Shown: piece after piece, positions 17,894-25,170 of the stretch
Numbering within the stretch: position 1 is the stretch's first letter
Layout of the letters: each line of letters begins with the position of its first letter
Assembly: GCA_007116635.1 (NCBI GenBank)
Contig: SKIB01000120.1
Coordinates: forward strand, 1-57,193
Source of the DNA: Saccharospirillaceae bacterium
GTDB lineage: Bacteria > Pseudomonadota > Gammaproteobacteria > Pseudomonadales > Natronospirillaceae
Length of the DNA stretch: 57,193 bases
Reading direction: 5' to 3'
Position numbers and translations under genes: made by a program
The notes under the pieces: generated by a model
What the model was told of the DNA's origin: nothing
The model's database searches: none
The model's input: the letters and a program-made list of their open reading frames with translations, nothing else

Positions 17894-19393
17894 ATGAGCG
17901 TTAGAACCCGTGTTGCTCCGTCGCCCACAGGTGATCCCCATGTAGGCACAGCTTACATAGCACTTTTTAATCGTGCCTTTGCTAAGCAACAGGGCGGCGA
18001 GTTTTTGCTGCGCATCGAAGATACCGATCAACTGCGCTCCACCCCAGAAAGTGAAGCCGCCATCATGCAGGCTCTAACTTGGCTGGGTTTAGATTGGGAT
18101 GAAGGCCCAGGTAAGGAAGGTAGCAAGGGGCCTTATCGCCAGTCTGAACGCAGCGCCCTTTATCAGCAGCACGCTAAGCAGTTGGTGGATCAGGGGCATG
18201 CCTTTCATTGCTTCTGCTCTGAGCAACGCTTGAATGATTTGCGTGAACGGCAACGCGAAGCAGGCGAAAGCATTGGTTATGACGGCCACTGCATGCACCT
18301 AAGTCCACAAGAGGTGGCCAGCAAACTGGCTGCTGGTGAAGCCAATGTGGTACGCATGAAGGTGCCAACTGAGGGTGAGGCGGTATTTAACGACATGCTG
18401 CGCGGCGAGATTCGCATTCCTTGGGCGCAGGTGGACATGCAGGTGTTGCTTAAATCTGATGGCTTGCCTTCCTATCACCTGGCCAATGTGGTGGATGACC
18501 ATTTGATGGAAATCAGCCATGTGATTCGTGGCGAAGAGTGGATTTCTTCTACGCCTAAGCATGTATTGCTGTACCAGTACTTTGACTGGCAGCCACCGGT
18601 TTTTTGCCATTTGCCCCTATTGCGTAATGCCGACAAGTCCAAACTGTCGAAGCGTAAAAATCCGACCTCCATCCTCTATTACCAGAAACTGGGTGTTTTA
18701 CCGGAAGTGCTACTTAATTACCTAGGCTTGATGGGCGGAACCATGCCAGAGGATCAAGAGTTGTTCAGCTTTGAGCAGATGGCAGAGCAGTTCCGCTTGG
18801 ATAACATGACCCTAGGTGGCCCGGTGTTCGACCTGCAAAAACTGCAATGGCTGAATGGTCGTTATTTGCGCGAGCAACACAATCCTGAGCAATTGCTGGC
18901 CAGATTGCACGATTGGGCCTTTAACTCGCCTCATGCACTGCAAATTTTGCCCTTGCTGCAGCAGCGCATTGAAACCCTGAGTGATGTTGCTCCACTGATG
19001 CTGCCCTTTGTCACAGGCTTGCCCAGTTTGCAATCAGAGCAGTTCGTGCATAAAAAGCTGGACGAACAGCAGGTCAAAGAGGCCCTGCAGTTCATGCTGT
19101 GGCGATTGGAGTCGCAGCGACATTGGCACAAAGATGCCATATTGAATGTTGTGACTCAGACCGCTCAGCGGTATGAGTTAAAGATGCGTGACATGATGCC
19201 TTTGCTCTTTGCTGCCATTATGGGTACTTCCGCCTCAGTGTCAGTACTGGAGGCCATGGTTGTCATTGGCCCAGACCTGTGTCGAGCTCGCCTGCGTCAT
19301 GCGCTGGAGCTACTGGGTGGCTGGTCGAAAAAGCAAGCCAAACAGATTGAAAAGGACTACCAGCTTTGGTCCGCTAGTCTGGAGACAGCATGA
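17894..19393 (+). CDS. gltX: Glutamyl-tRNA synthetase
   Basis: This 499-residue class I aminoacyl-tRNA synthetase charges tRNA-Glu. The N-terminus RTRVAPSPTGDPHVGTAYIAL carries the HIGH-equivalent motif PHVGT at about residues 15-19, and the KMSKS loop appears as KLSKRK near residue 250. The RIEDTDQLRSTPES and WDEGP segments are typical of proteobacterial GltX. A CxC-type zinc motif (HCFCSEQRL) is near residue 107. The length matches the family (about 490). Start ATG 17894 follows TAGGAA. Its stop overlaps the start of the next small gene by four bases. Confidence 0.97.
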   Translation: MSVRTRVAPSPTGDPHVGTAYIALFNRAFAKQQGGEFLLRIEDTDQLRSTPESEAAIMQALTWLGLDWDEGPGKEGSKGPYRQSERSALYQQHAKQLVDQGHAFHCFCSEQRLNDLRERQREAGESIGYDGHCMHLSPQEVASKLAAGEANVVRMKVPTEGEAVFNDMLRGEIRIPWAQVDMQVLLKSDGLPSYHLANVVDDHLMEISHVIRGEEWISSTPKHVLLYQYFDWQPPVFCHLPLLRNADKSKLSKRKNPTSILYYQKLGVLPEVLLNYLGLMGGTMPEDQELFSFEQMAEQFRLDNMTLGGPVFDLQKLQWLNGRYLREQHNPEQLLARLHDWAFNSPHALQILPLLQQRIETLSDVAPLMLPFVTGLPSLQSEQFVHKKLDEQQVKEALQFMLWRLESQRHWHKDAILNVVTQTAQRYELKMRDMMPLLFAAIMGTSASVSVLEAMVVIGPDLCRARLRHALELLGGWSKKQAKQIEKDYQLWSASLETA

Positions 19394-19833
19394 ACCTAAC
19401 TAAGCCAGCCGGTCACACCAAGATTTTAAGGCTGGCTGCGCCCACCGACCAGCAACCCATACTGGCCCATGTGTTGATGCAAGGGCCACAAGGGCAGCGG
19501 GTTTGGTGGGAGCTGTATTGGCAGAGCCAGCAGATCTGCTTTCGCAACCTGGCCTTTTTTGCTCAGCAGGGCAGTACTGGCATTGCTTGTGAAGACCCTG
19601 GTAATGCTCTGCAAGTCATTCGTACGGTCTGGCTGGATCCTGGGCATCAGTTGGCCAAGGGCCCTGCTTGGCAGTGGCTGGCGGCAGAATCCAGAGTCAG
19701 GGCAGGAGTGCATCAGCGTCCTCTGGCTTCTAGGCCCTATGGTGCTATTCAGGAGTTGGTATCCTTGGCTAGCCTTGCCTCCATGCCTTTACCCGATGCT
19801 AGGCATCCGCTATGGCAGGCTCTCTGGTCGTAA
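19390..19833 (+). CDS. Hypothetical protein translationally coupled to gltX
   Basis: This 147-residue protein is not recognised. Its ATG overlaps the gltX stop (ATGA), so it would be translated by ribosomes leaving gltX. It has no signal peptide or membrane helix. It is rich in Trp, Gln and Ala, with segments such as RVWWELYWQSQQICFRNLAFFAQQG near residue 35 that suggest a compact mixed fold. It ends 29 bases before the tRNA promoter. The coupling suggests a role expressed in step with translation capacity, but that is only an inference from position. Confidence 0.6.
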   Translation: MNLTKPAGHTKILRLAAPTDQQPILAHVLMQGPQGQRVWWELYWQSQQICFRNLAFFAQQGSTGIACEDPGNALQVIRTVWLDPGHQLAKGPAWQWLAAESRVRAGVHQRPLASRPYGAIQELVSLASLASMPLPDARHPLWQALWS

Positions 19834-19861
19834 AAAATTGTTAGAAATCAGCAGTTTGTGC

Positions 19862-19889
19862 TTGACAGCCTAGGGTGCTGCTGTAAAAT
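19862..19889 (+). promoter_or_regulatory. Promoter of the tRNA-Ala pair
   Basis: TTGACA at 19862-19867 and TAAAAT at 19884-19889 are spaced by 16 bases. The -10 is followed by a GC-rich stretch (GCACCCC), the kind of discriminator found in stable-RNA promoters under stringent control. The first tRNA begins about 20 bases downstream. Confidence 0.75.
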
Positions 19890-19910
19890 GCACCCCGTTA
19901 GCAAGGTGAA

Positions 19911-19986
19911 GGGGCTATAGCTCAGCTGGGAGAGCGCCTGCATGGCATGCAGGAGGTCAGCGGTTCGATCCCGCTTAGCTCCACCA
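19911..19986 (+). tRNA. tRNA-Ala (anticodon GGC), copy 1
   Basis: This is a complete 76-base cloverleaf with encoded CCA. The acceptor arm GGGGCTA pairs with TAGCTCC, the D-arm contains AGCTCAGCTGGGAGAGC, and the anticodon arm CCTGC-ATGGCAT-GCAGG carries GGC. The T-arm shows GGTTCGATCC. It reads GCC (and GCU) alanine codons. Confidence 0.97.
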
Positions 19987-20018
19987 AACTAACCACCTTT
20001 TTTAGGTTTTCTGTTTTC

Positions 20019-20094
20019 GGGGCTATAGCTCAGCTGGGAGAGCGCCTGCATGGCATGCAGGAGGTCAGCGGTTCGATCCCGCTTAGCTCCACCA
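20019..20094 (+). tRNA. tRNA-Ala (anticodon GGC), copy 2
   Basis: This is a base-for-base identical second copy of the preceding tRNA-Ala, 32 bases downstream and in the same transcription unit, again with encoded CCA and anticodon GGC. Confidence 0.97.
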
Positions 20095-20099
20095 AATAT

Positions 20100-20128
20100 A
20101 AAAAAGCCGGTCACTGACCGGCTTTTTT
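20100..20128 (+). terminator. Intrinsic terminator of the tRNA-Ala unit
   Basis: The stem GCCGGT / ACCGGC closes a 5-base loop and is flanked by an A-run and a T-run of six. It begins 5 bases after the second tRNA. The symmetric A and T tracts would let it work on both strands. Confidence 0.9.
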
Positions 20129-20209
20129 ATTGGTTGCTCGGGACTAGCGTTTACCGCCCAGTCCGCTCCTTGGGCTGGTTTGCTGGCTGTTGTTAACAGC
20201 AATCGTGCC

Positions 20210-20235
20210 GTCACCCTGCGCGCAGTCGCAGGACC
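20210..20235. repeat. Short intergenic hairpin repeat, copy 2
   Basis: This copy has the same CCTGCG-CGCAGT-CGCAGG core as copy 1, with GTCAC before it and ACC after it. It lies in the 300-base gap (20129-20430) between the tRNA terminator and the ABC exporter genes. The rest of the gap is GC-rich and holds no gene I can support. Confidence 0.75.
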
Positions 20236-20430
20236 TCCTCACTTAATTCACGGACTGCGCCGCCATGTTTGGGCGCTCGTATTTGCACGTTCCTATACTC
20301 CTGAGGCTGCCGACGGCCACGGCTTAGCACCTTGCTTTCAGCTTTGCATTCCACAGGTCGGAACTACCGCCGCCATGGCTTACAAGTGAAATAGCTGTTA
20401 AGTTGATGGCATTGTAGATGAGGAAAGCAG

Positions 20431-21237
20431 ATGATTAATGTTGAAGGATTAGCCTTTACCTATGCCAAACAGCATAAGCCAACGCTGAACAATTTGAGTT
20501 TTTCAGTGGCCGAGGGTGAGATTTTTGGTTTTTTAGGGACATCGGGTTCGGGTAAGAGCACCACACAGAAACTGTTAACCGGCATGTTGGCAGGGCATCA
20601 GGGTAAGGCTGAACTCCTTGGCAAGCCCCTCGAGGCCTGGAAGAGCGAAGTGTATGCGCACATTGGTGTGGGGTTTGAGTTGCCGAACCATTACGACAAA
20701 CTCACCGCGCGCGAAAACCTAAAGGTGTTTGCTGGCTTGCAGGGCATAAAAAATGCAAAGTCTCGTATAGAAGAAGTGCTCGAACAGGTTGGTTTATTAG
20801 CTCATGCAGACCAGCGCACTCAAGAGTTTTCCAAAGGCATGCGGATGCGGCTCAACTTTGCCAGAGCCGTGCTGCACAACCCCCGGTTACTTTTTTTAGA
20901 CGAACCAACCTCTGGGCTCGACCCAGTAAACGCCAAGATTGTAAAAGACCTTGTCTTGGCCGAGCGCCAAGCCGGTGCCACCATTTTTTTAACCACTCAT
21001 AATATGTTCGATGCCGATTCCCTGTGCGATCGCGTAGCCTTTATCATACAGGGGCGGCTGCGTCATATAGGCGAGCCTGCTCGCATCAAACAAGAGTTTG
21101 GTCAAGCCACTGTGGTACTCAGTCAACATCAAAATGGGCAAACCATCTACAATGAATACCCCCTAGATAACCTTGCGACTAACCAATGCTTTTTAGCTCA
21201 ATTGAATGGCGCAAAGTTCGCAGCTACGCCTTTTTAA
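20431..21237 (+). CDS. ABC transporter ATP-binding protein (exporter type), C-terminus unusual
   Basis: This 268-residue ATPase has Walker A LGTSGSGKST (GTSGSGKS) near residue 36, a signature FSKGMRMRLNFARA near 137 and Walker B LLFLDEPTSGLDP near 156, plus the switch histidine TTHNMFDADSLCD near 189. The divergent signature and the downstream multi-span permease point to a drug or small-molecule exporter of the ABC-2-like group. The expected C-terminal segment after EYPLDNLATNQCFL, usually ending in an SLEDVF-type motif and TG, is missing: the last 17 or so residues are read from the start region of the permease gene. Start ATG 20431 follows a good AGGAAAG site. Confidence 0.85.
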   Translation: MINVEGLAFTYAKQHKPTLNNLSFSVAEGEIFGFLGTSGSGKSTTQKLLTGMLAGHQGKAELLGKPLEAWKSEVYAHIGVGFELPNHYDKLTARENLKVFAGLQGIKNAKSRIEEVLEQVGLLAHADQRTQEFSKGMRMRLNFARAVLHNPRLLFLDEPTSGLDPVNAKIVKDLVLAERQAGATIFLTTHNMFDADSLCDRVAFIIQGRLRHIGEPARIKQEFGQATVVLSQHQNGQTIYNEYPLDNLATNQCFLAQLNGAKFAATPF

Positions 21238-21890
21238 TCTTACTGGCTACGCTGTCGCCCATATTAGTGGTATTAGTGCGAATGTATTGGCCAGTGCTTA
21301 ACCAAAACTTCCCTAACTGGCAGCTAAACCAGTACGCCAGCATGGTCAGTGTTTTACTGGCGACCATCACCCCTATGATGATGGGCTTTGTATTAGGGTT
21401 TCAGCTGCTGTTGGAGCGTGAAGCGAACTTGCTGACCGCCATTTCCGTTACCCGCCTTGGCCTTCACCGTTATATTTTGCTGCGCCTTGGGGTCTATGGC
21501 TTGGTTGGTCTAGTGCTCACTGTTGTGATTCATCAACTACTCGGGCTTGTGGTGCTACCACTGTGGCAGGTGGTTTGCATTGCGTTGCTAAGTTTGCCCT
21601 TGCTAGGGCTAAGCTTGCTGCTGCTGATGCGTTTAGCGAAAAACCTAGTAGAAGGCTTTGCCGCAATGAAAGGCCTCGGCTTTTTGATTTCGGTGCCCAT
21701 TGTTGTGGTGCTCTTTGTGCCCATGCCTTGGTACTGGCTGGCGGGCATATTGCCAACCTTTTGGACCATTGCTGGCTACGATGCCATTGCAGCTGGTCAA
21801 GCATTGGGCTGGTGGATGATGCTGTTTGGGGTGGTCTTGCAAATACTAGGGTGTGGTTTGTTGTGGCAACAGTTTATGAAAAGCCATTAA
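21186..21890 (+). CDS. ABC transporter permease, exporter type
   Basis: This 234-residue protein has about six transmembrane helices and almost no soluble domain. The N-terminus SSIEWRKVRSYAF precedes the first helix, and the RLGLHRYILLRLGVYGLVGL segment marks the cytoplasmic face between helices 2 and 3. It would form the channel for the ATPase encoded just upstream. The two genes overlap by 52 bases in different frames, much longer than a normal coupling overlap. Substrate unknown; fluoroquinolone-type exporters are one family with this gene pair. Confidence 0.75.
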   Translation: MLFSSIEWRKVRSYAFLILLATLSPILVVLVRMYWPVLNQNFPNWQLNQYASMVSVLLATITPMMMGFVLGFQLLLEREANLLTAISVTRLGLHRYILLRLGVYGLVGLVLTVVIHQLLGLVVLPLWQVVCIALLSLPLLGLSLLLLMRLAKNLVEGFAAMKGLGFLISVPIVVVLFVPMPWYWLAGILPTFWTIAGYDAIAAGQALGWWMMLFGVVLQILGCGLLWQQFMKSH

Positions 21891-21945
21891 AGTATTTTCA
21901 TAATCAGTCGTTTTGACTCACTGCTACAAGAATGCAAGTTGATTC

Positions 21946-22004
21946 ATGCAGCAGTGAACCATGCAGAAGTGAAACAAGCAACACTGAAACAACAACACTG
22001 AGCC
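21946..22004. repeat. Degenerate 15-bp tandem repeat, four units
   Basis: Four consecutive units (21946-21960, 21961-21975, 21976-21990, 21991-22004) share the pattern A-GCA--A-TGAA-C, the last being one base short. The array lies in the 219-base gap after the ABC permease. It has no open frame of note. Confidence 0.5.
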
Positions 22005-22109
22005 AAGTTTAAGGCGCTACAAGGCAGGTGTAGAAAGGGCTGTAGACTTAAATCCAGCTCAATGAGGTAAAGAGCCGGCTGATTTCGCAGCAAATTATGC
22101 TTACAGAGA

Positions 22110-22643
22110 TTAATCCCCAACCCGCTCTATCCAGAGCACCACTTCACCCAGACCAAAGCCAAATTTGCTGATTCTGGTGCGGTTGAGTAGGCGTTGATCG
22201 TCGATCAGGTACATCCAGTCGTCCATGGTGACACTGATGCGGCCATCGCGCCATGGTAGCCACAGTTGGTACTTCATGTTCAGGGCATTGCCAGTGGTGC
22301 AGCCAGTGGTGCTGCCCTTGGTGTCATTGGCCTCAGCAATGAAGCAATTGCTGCCCTCTTTTGGCGTCAGTTGCCAAACTCTGGTTTCCTGGCTACCGTC
22401 AGACCAATAGAAGATTTCATCAAGGATGATGTTGTTATCTTGGTCGCGAAAGGCGTCTATTTCGGCGGTGAAGCGCCGAGTGACCCGGCCACGATTATCA
22501 AAGACCGCGCCATAGGCCATTAACTGGCCATCGAAAAAGGTCTCAATGTCAAACTGGGGGTGTTGATCTTGGTAGTCACGCAAAGATTGACCAGCACAGG
22601 CGGTTAGGCCAAGGCTGATAAGCAATATCCATAGGGCTCGCAT
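22110..22643 (-). CDS. DUF3833 family lipoprotein
   Basis: This 177-residue protein has a lipoprotein signal peptide with lipobox LTAC (Cys at residue 16). The mature part contains FFDGQLMAYGAVFDNRGRVTRRF near residue 37 and a late DDWMYLIDDQRLLNRTRISKFGFGLGEV segment, the pattern of DUF3833 lipoproteins. Members are often near fatty-acid or acyltransferase genes; their function is not established. Here it follows an acyltransferase-like membrane protein by three bases, so the two are probably cotranscribed. Confidence 0.85.
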   Translation of the reverse strand: MRALWILLISLGLTACAGQSLRDYQDQHPQFDIETFFDGQLMAYGAVFDNRGRVTRRFTAEIDAFRDQDNNIILDEIFYWSDGSQETRVWQLTPKEGSNCFIAEANDTKGSTTGCTTGNALNMKYQLWLPWRDGRISVTMDDWMYLIDDQRLLNRTRISKFGFGLGEVVLWIERVGD

Positions 22644-22646
22644 CTG

Positions 22647-23366
22647 TTAACTCCTCTGCAGTAGGTAGAGTCCATACGCAGCAGGGTACAAAATGGCTTG
22701 ATGCAGCAGGTAAATACTCAGGGCGTGCAGGCCTAGCCAGGTCAGGCTCTGGCTGATAGGCCCCTGTGCGCCTGCCAGCAGATCTCGCTTGGGCAGTATA
22801 TTGGCCAGTGCCATGCCCAGCAGCAGGCTGATGCCATGTGGCAGTAGCGGGTAATAATCCAGGCTTGAATTTGGCAGCCCTAGGGCGCTGCGATACTCAG
22901 GCCACCAGTGGCTCAGTTGCCAATAGGGGGTAAAGAGGTACAGTGCCAACAGCAGCAAGGCCAGAACAAATGCCAGCCGAGGCTGGCGGCTCAGTGGCCA
23001 AGCCAACAGGGCGGCGGTGGCAATCAGATGCAGAATGCCAAAGAAGATCCAACTGTTGCTCAGCAGCAAGCGGGTGGCCAAACTAATCAGCAGAGCGCCA
23101 GCGGCGATGGGTAACCACCAGCGCAAAAACTTAGCTAAGCTAAGCCCTCGGCTGTGGCCCAGTGCTAGGCCCATGCCAGCGAGGAAAAGAAAAGAGTTGG
23201 CAATGAAAAATCTCAGCCACCACCAAGGGCTCCATTGGCTGAGATCCATGGACACTAATTGAAAAGAATGGAGATTGTAATAGCCGTGAAAGACCAGCAT
23301 TAGCAGCACGGCTAGGCCGCGCCAACTGTCAAGATCCTTTCTTCTGCTCTTCACGCCATTTTTCAT
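22647..23366 (-). CDS. DUF1624-type (HGSNAT-like) membrane acyltransferase
   Basis: This protein of about 239 residues has seven or so transmembrane helices. It opens with RRKDLDSWRGLAVLLMLVFHGYY, which matches the N-terminal motif of the DUF1624/heparan-alpha-glucosaminide N-acetyltransferase-like family, including the conserved arginine, glycine and histidine. Late in the sequence LTWLGLHALSIYLLHQAILYP is another family hallmark. Substrate unknown. ATG 23366 is the chosen start, but a GTG at 23417 would add 17 residues and overlap the small upstream gene more deeply. No strong ribosome binding site decides the matter. Confidence 0.78.
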   Translation of the reverse strand: MKNGVKSRRKDLDSWRGLAVLLMLVFHGYYNLHSFQLVSMDLSQWSPWWWLRFFIANSFLFLAGMGLALGHSRGLSLAKFLRWWLPIAAGALLISLATRLLLSNSWIFFGILHLIATAALLAWPLSRQPRLAFVLALLLLALYLFTPYWQLSHWWPEYRSALGLPNSSLDYYPLLPHGISLLLGMALANILPKRDLLAGAQGPISQSLTWLGLHALSIYLLHQAILYPAAYGLYLLQRS

Positions 23367-23523
23367 AGGCTGATTTCTGCATTCTGCCTTTGTGCTTGGC
23401 CAAGCGATTGCTGGCACCTGGCTCGGATTTACGCTGATGTCGATCTTCTGGGCGGCTGCGCAGGTTAATGCCCTTGCTCAGCAGCAGGGTGCGCAATGAT
23501 CGAGATTTCTTTTGTCTGCTCAT
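23329..23523 (-). CDS. Small highly basic protein, unknown function
   Basis: This 64-residue protein starts SRQKKSRSLRTLLLSKG and continues with a dense run of Lys and Arg (RSRPEDRHQRKSEPGASNRLAKHKGRMQKSAYEKW). It has no hydrophobic segment. The composition fits an RNA- or ribosome-associated protein, and the basic, low-complexity style recalls YihI-like GTPase activators, but I cannot assign it. Its ATG 23523 overlaps the end region of the preceding hydrolase gene, and its 3' end overlaps the acyltransferase start, so the genes are probably cotranscribed. Confidence 0.5.
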   Translation of the reverse strand: MSRQKKSRSLRTLLLSKGINLRSRPEDRHQRKSEPGASNRLAKHKGRMQKSAYEKWREEQKKGS

Positions 23524-23528
23524 GGGAG

Positions 23529-24305
23529 TTACCATTTATCACGAAGTTGGCGAAGGCCAACAAAATACTGGAGCGCATTATGCGCCTTAATCCCTAATTG
23601 CGCCAGCTGAGTCTGTAATTCGCTCTGGTCGCACTGTAAAAATAGGTTGATTTCTTTCTCCAGGGCCAAACTGCTCACCAAACGTTGATCGGGTGTTAGG
23701 CTCTGCTGGGCGCTGAGCAGCTCTTGAGCGCGCTGCAGCTGCGGCCTGATGCTAAGGCTGAAGCCCAGATTGTGCAGTAGGTAATCATGGCTGGGGTAGA
23801 TCAAGCACTCATCTGGCAGACGGGCCACTAGGCTCATCACCGACTGATAAAGCTGTTCTGAATCACCTTGGCGGGTGTTGCCGACTCCGGCATTAAAGAT
23901 CAGGTCGCCAGCAATCAGCCATTGATGTTGTGCATTGGTGAAGCAAAGATGATCCCAGCGGTGCCCTGGGCAATGCCAAGCCAGAATCTCCGGCGCGATG
24001 GGCAGGCTTTGGCCATCGGCCAGAGGGATGAACTTGTGAGGGTAGTCAGATTCAGGGTGGGCATAGACCGGCAAACCAAGGGCTTGGCTCAGACTGGCCG
24101 CCGCACGGCTGTGATCGCCATGATTATGGGTTAGCAAAATGGCCTGAGCCTGAAGTTGATGCTGCTTGAGCTTATCCAAGCATTGCTGGTGATCAAAGGG
24201 GTCGCAAATCAGGGCTTGATGTTGGTTGTGTAGCAAGTGGTTGTAGTTTTGTAGCGAGTTGGGCACATAAAAACGCAGCACTTGATAACCGTAATCACTG
24301 GTCAT
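23529..24305 (-). CDS. Metallo-beta-lactamase fold hydrolase, hydroxyacylglutathione-hydrolase-like
   Basis: This 258-residue protein has the dinuclear-metal motif THNHGDHS (HxHxDH) near residue 59. The downstream metal ligands are in WHCPGHRWDHL near 112, IAGDLIF near 134 and YPSHDY near 170. The spacing and the HCPGHRWDHL and GDLIFNAGVG segments match glyoxalase II-type enzymes rather than beta-lactamases. Likely substrates are glutathione thioesters such as S-lactoylglutathione. The C-terminus carries the extra helical region seen in GloB. Start ATG 24305 has GGAAAG upstream. It is divergent from yaaA, 70 bases away. Confidence 0.85.
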   Translation of the reverse strand: MTSDYGYQVLRFYVPNSLQNYNHLLHNQHQALICDPFDHQQCLDKLKQHQLQAQAILLTHNHGDHSRAAASLSQALGLPVYAHPESDYPHKFIPLADGQSLPIAPEILAWHCPGHRWDHLCFTNAQHQWLIAGDLIFNAGVGNTRQGDSEQLYQSVMSLVARLPDECLIYPSHDYLLHNLGFSLSIRPQLQRAQELLSAQQSLTPDQRLVSSLALEKEINLFLQCDQSELQTQLAQLGIKAHNALQYFVGLRQLRDKW

Positions 24306-24375
24306 GGTCTTTCCGTGGGTAAACTTTATAATAGCTTGGCATGAACCCCTAACTGGCTCAAGAGGAGCAAGACGG

Positions 24376-25170
24376 ATGTTAATTTTTATTTCTCCGGCCA
24401 AATCGTTGGACCTAAGTGCTCATCCTGCGACGCTGTCGCCAACTCAGCCTAGCTTTTTACCGCAAACAGCGGAGTTGGTGGCCGAGATGCGCAGCTGGTC
24501 GGTTGAACAGCTGCAGCAGCAAATGAAGCTGTCACCGAATTTGGCACAGCTTAACTGGCAGCGATTTCAAGACTTTCAGCTACCGCAAAGCTCGCCAGAT
24601 ACTCAGCCCGAAGAGGGCTTCTATCCTGCGGTTTTCGCTTTTAACGGTGATGTTTACCAAGGCCTGCAAGCCAGAGACTGGTCGGCGCAGCAACTGGCCG
24701 GTGCGCAGCAGTCGCTGCGGATTTTGTCTGGCCTGTATGGCCTGTTACGGCCCTTGGATTTGATTCAACCCTATCGCTTGGAAATGGGCACCGCGGTTAA
24801 GCTTGCCCAGCACGGCACGCAGAATCTCTATCAATTCTGGCAACCAAGATTGCAGTCTCACCTTGAGCAAGAACTGGCGCAGCAGCCAGACAGTCTGGTG
24901 GTTAATCTGGCCTCTCAGGAGTACGCCAAGGCTGTACCCTGGAGCAAGCTGGAGCTGCAATACCTTGAACCACAGTTTTACGAAATTAAGGCCGGTAAAC
25001 GCAAAATCATCAGTTTCTATGCCAAAAAAGCCAGAGGTCTGATGGCGCGCTACCTGTTGGATAAGCCCAGTTCGGAGCAAGCTGTGCTCGATTTTGCCGA
25101 GCAGGGTTATGCCTATGACCCTGAAAACTCGACCGAGCTGAAGCCCTGTTTTGTTCGCACACATGATTAA
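24376..25170 (+). CDS. yaaA: YaaA-family peroxide stress protein (DUF328/UPF0246)
   Basis: This 264-residue protein starts LIFISPAKSLDL, the family's hallmark N-terminus. It has the central AFNGDVYQGLQA segment near residue 90 and RILSGLYGLLRPLDLIQPYRLEMGT near 120, and a C-terminal VISFYAKKARGLMARYL-type stretch. E. coli YaaA lowers free iron under peroxide stress and has a DNA-binding fold. The length matches E. coli (258). Start ATG 24376 has a GAGGAG site. The stop overlaps the start of the following gene by 8 bases. Confidence 0.95.
   Translation: MLIFISPAKSLDLSAHPATLSPTQPSFLPQTAELVAEMRSWSVEQLQQQMKLSPNLAQLNWQRFQDFQLPQSSPDTQPEEGFYPAVFAFNGDVYQGLQARDWSAQQLAGAQQSLRILSGLYGLLRPLDLIQPYRLEMGTAVKLAQHGTQNLYQFWQPRLQSHLEQELAQQPDSLVVNLASQEYAKAVPWSKLELQYLEPQFYEIKAGKRKIISFYAKKARGLMARYLLDKPSSEQAVLDFAEQGYAYDPENSTELKPCFVRTHD

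Noticed and set aside
20180-20389. Open frame of 69 codons after the tRNA genes
   Set aside because: It crosses the hairpin repeat, has no ribosome binding site and looks like GC-rich intergenic sequence.
20180-20430. Possible integron attC site (GTTAAGT core near 20398) with the ABC genes as a cassette
   Set aside because: No matching inverse core site, no second attC and no integrase are visible; a seven-base core alone is common by chance.
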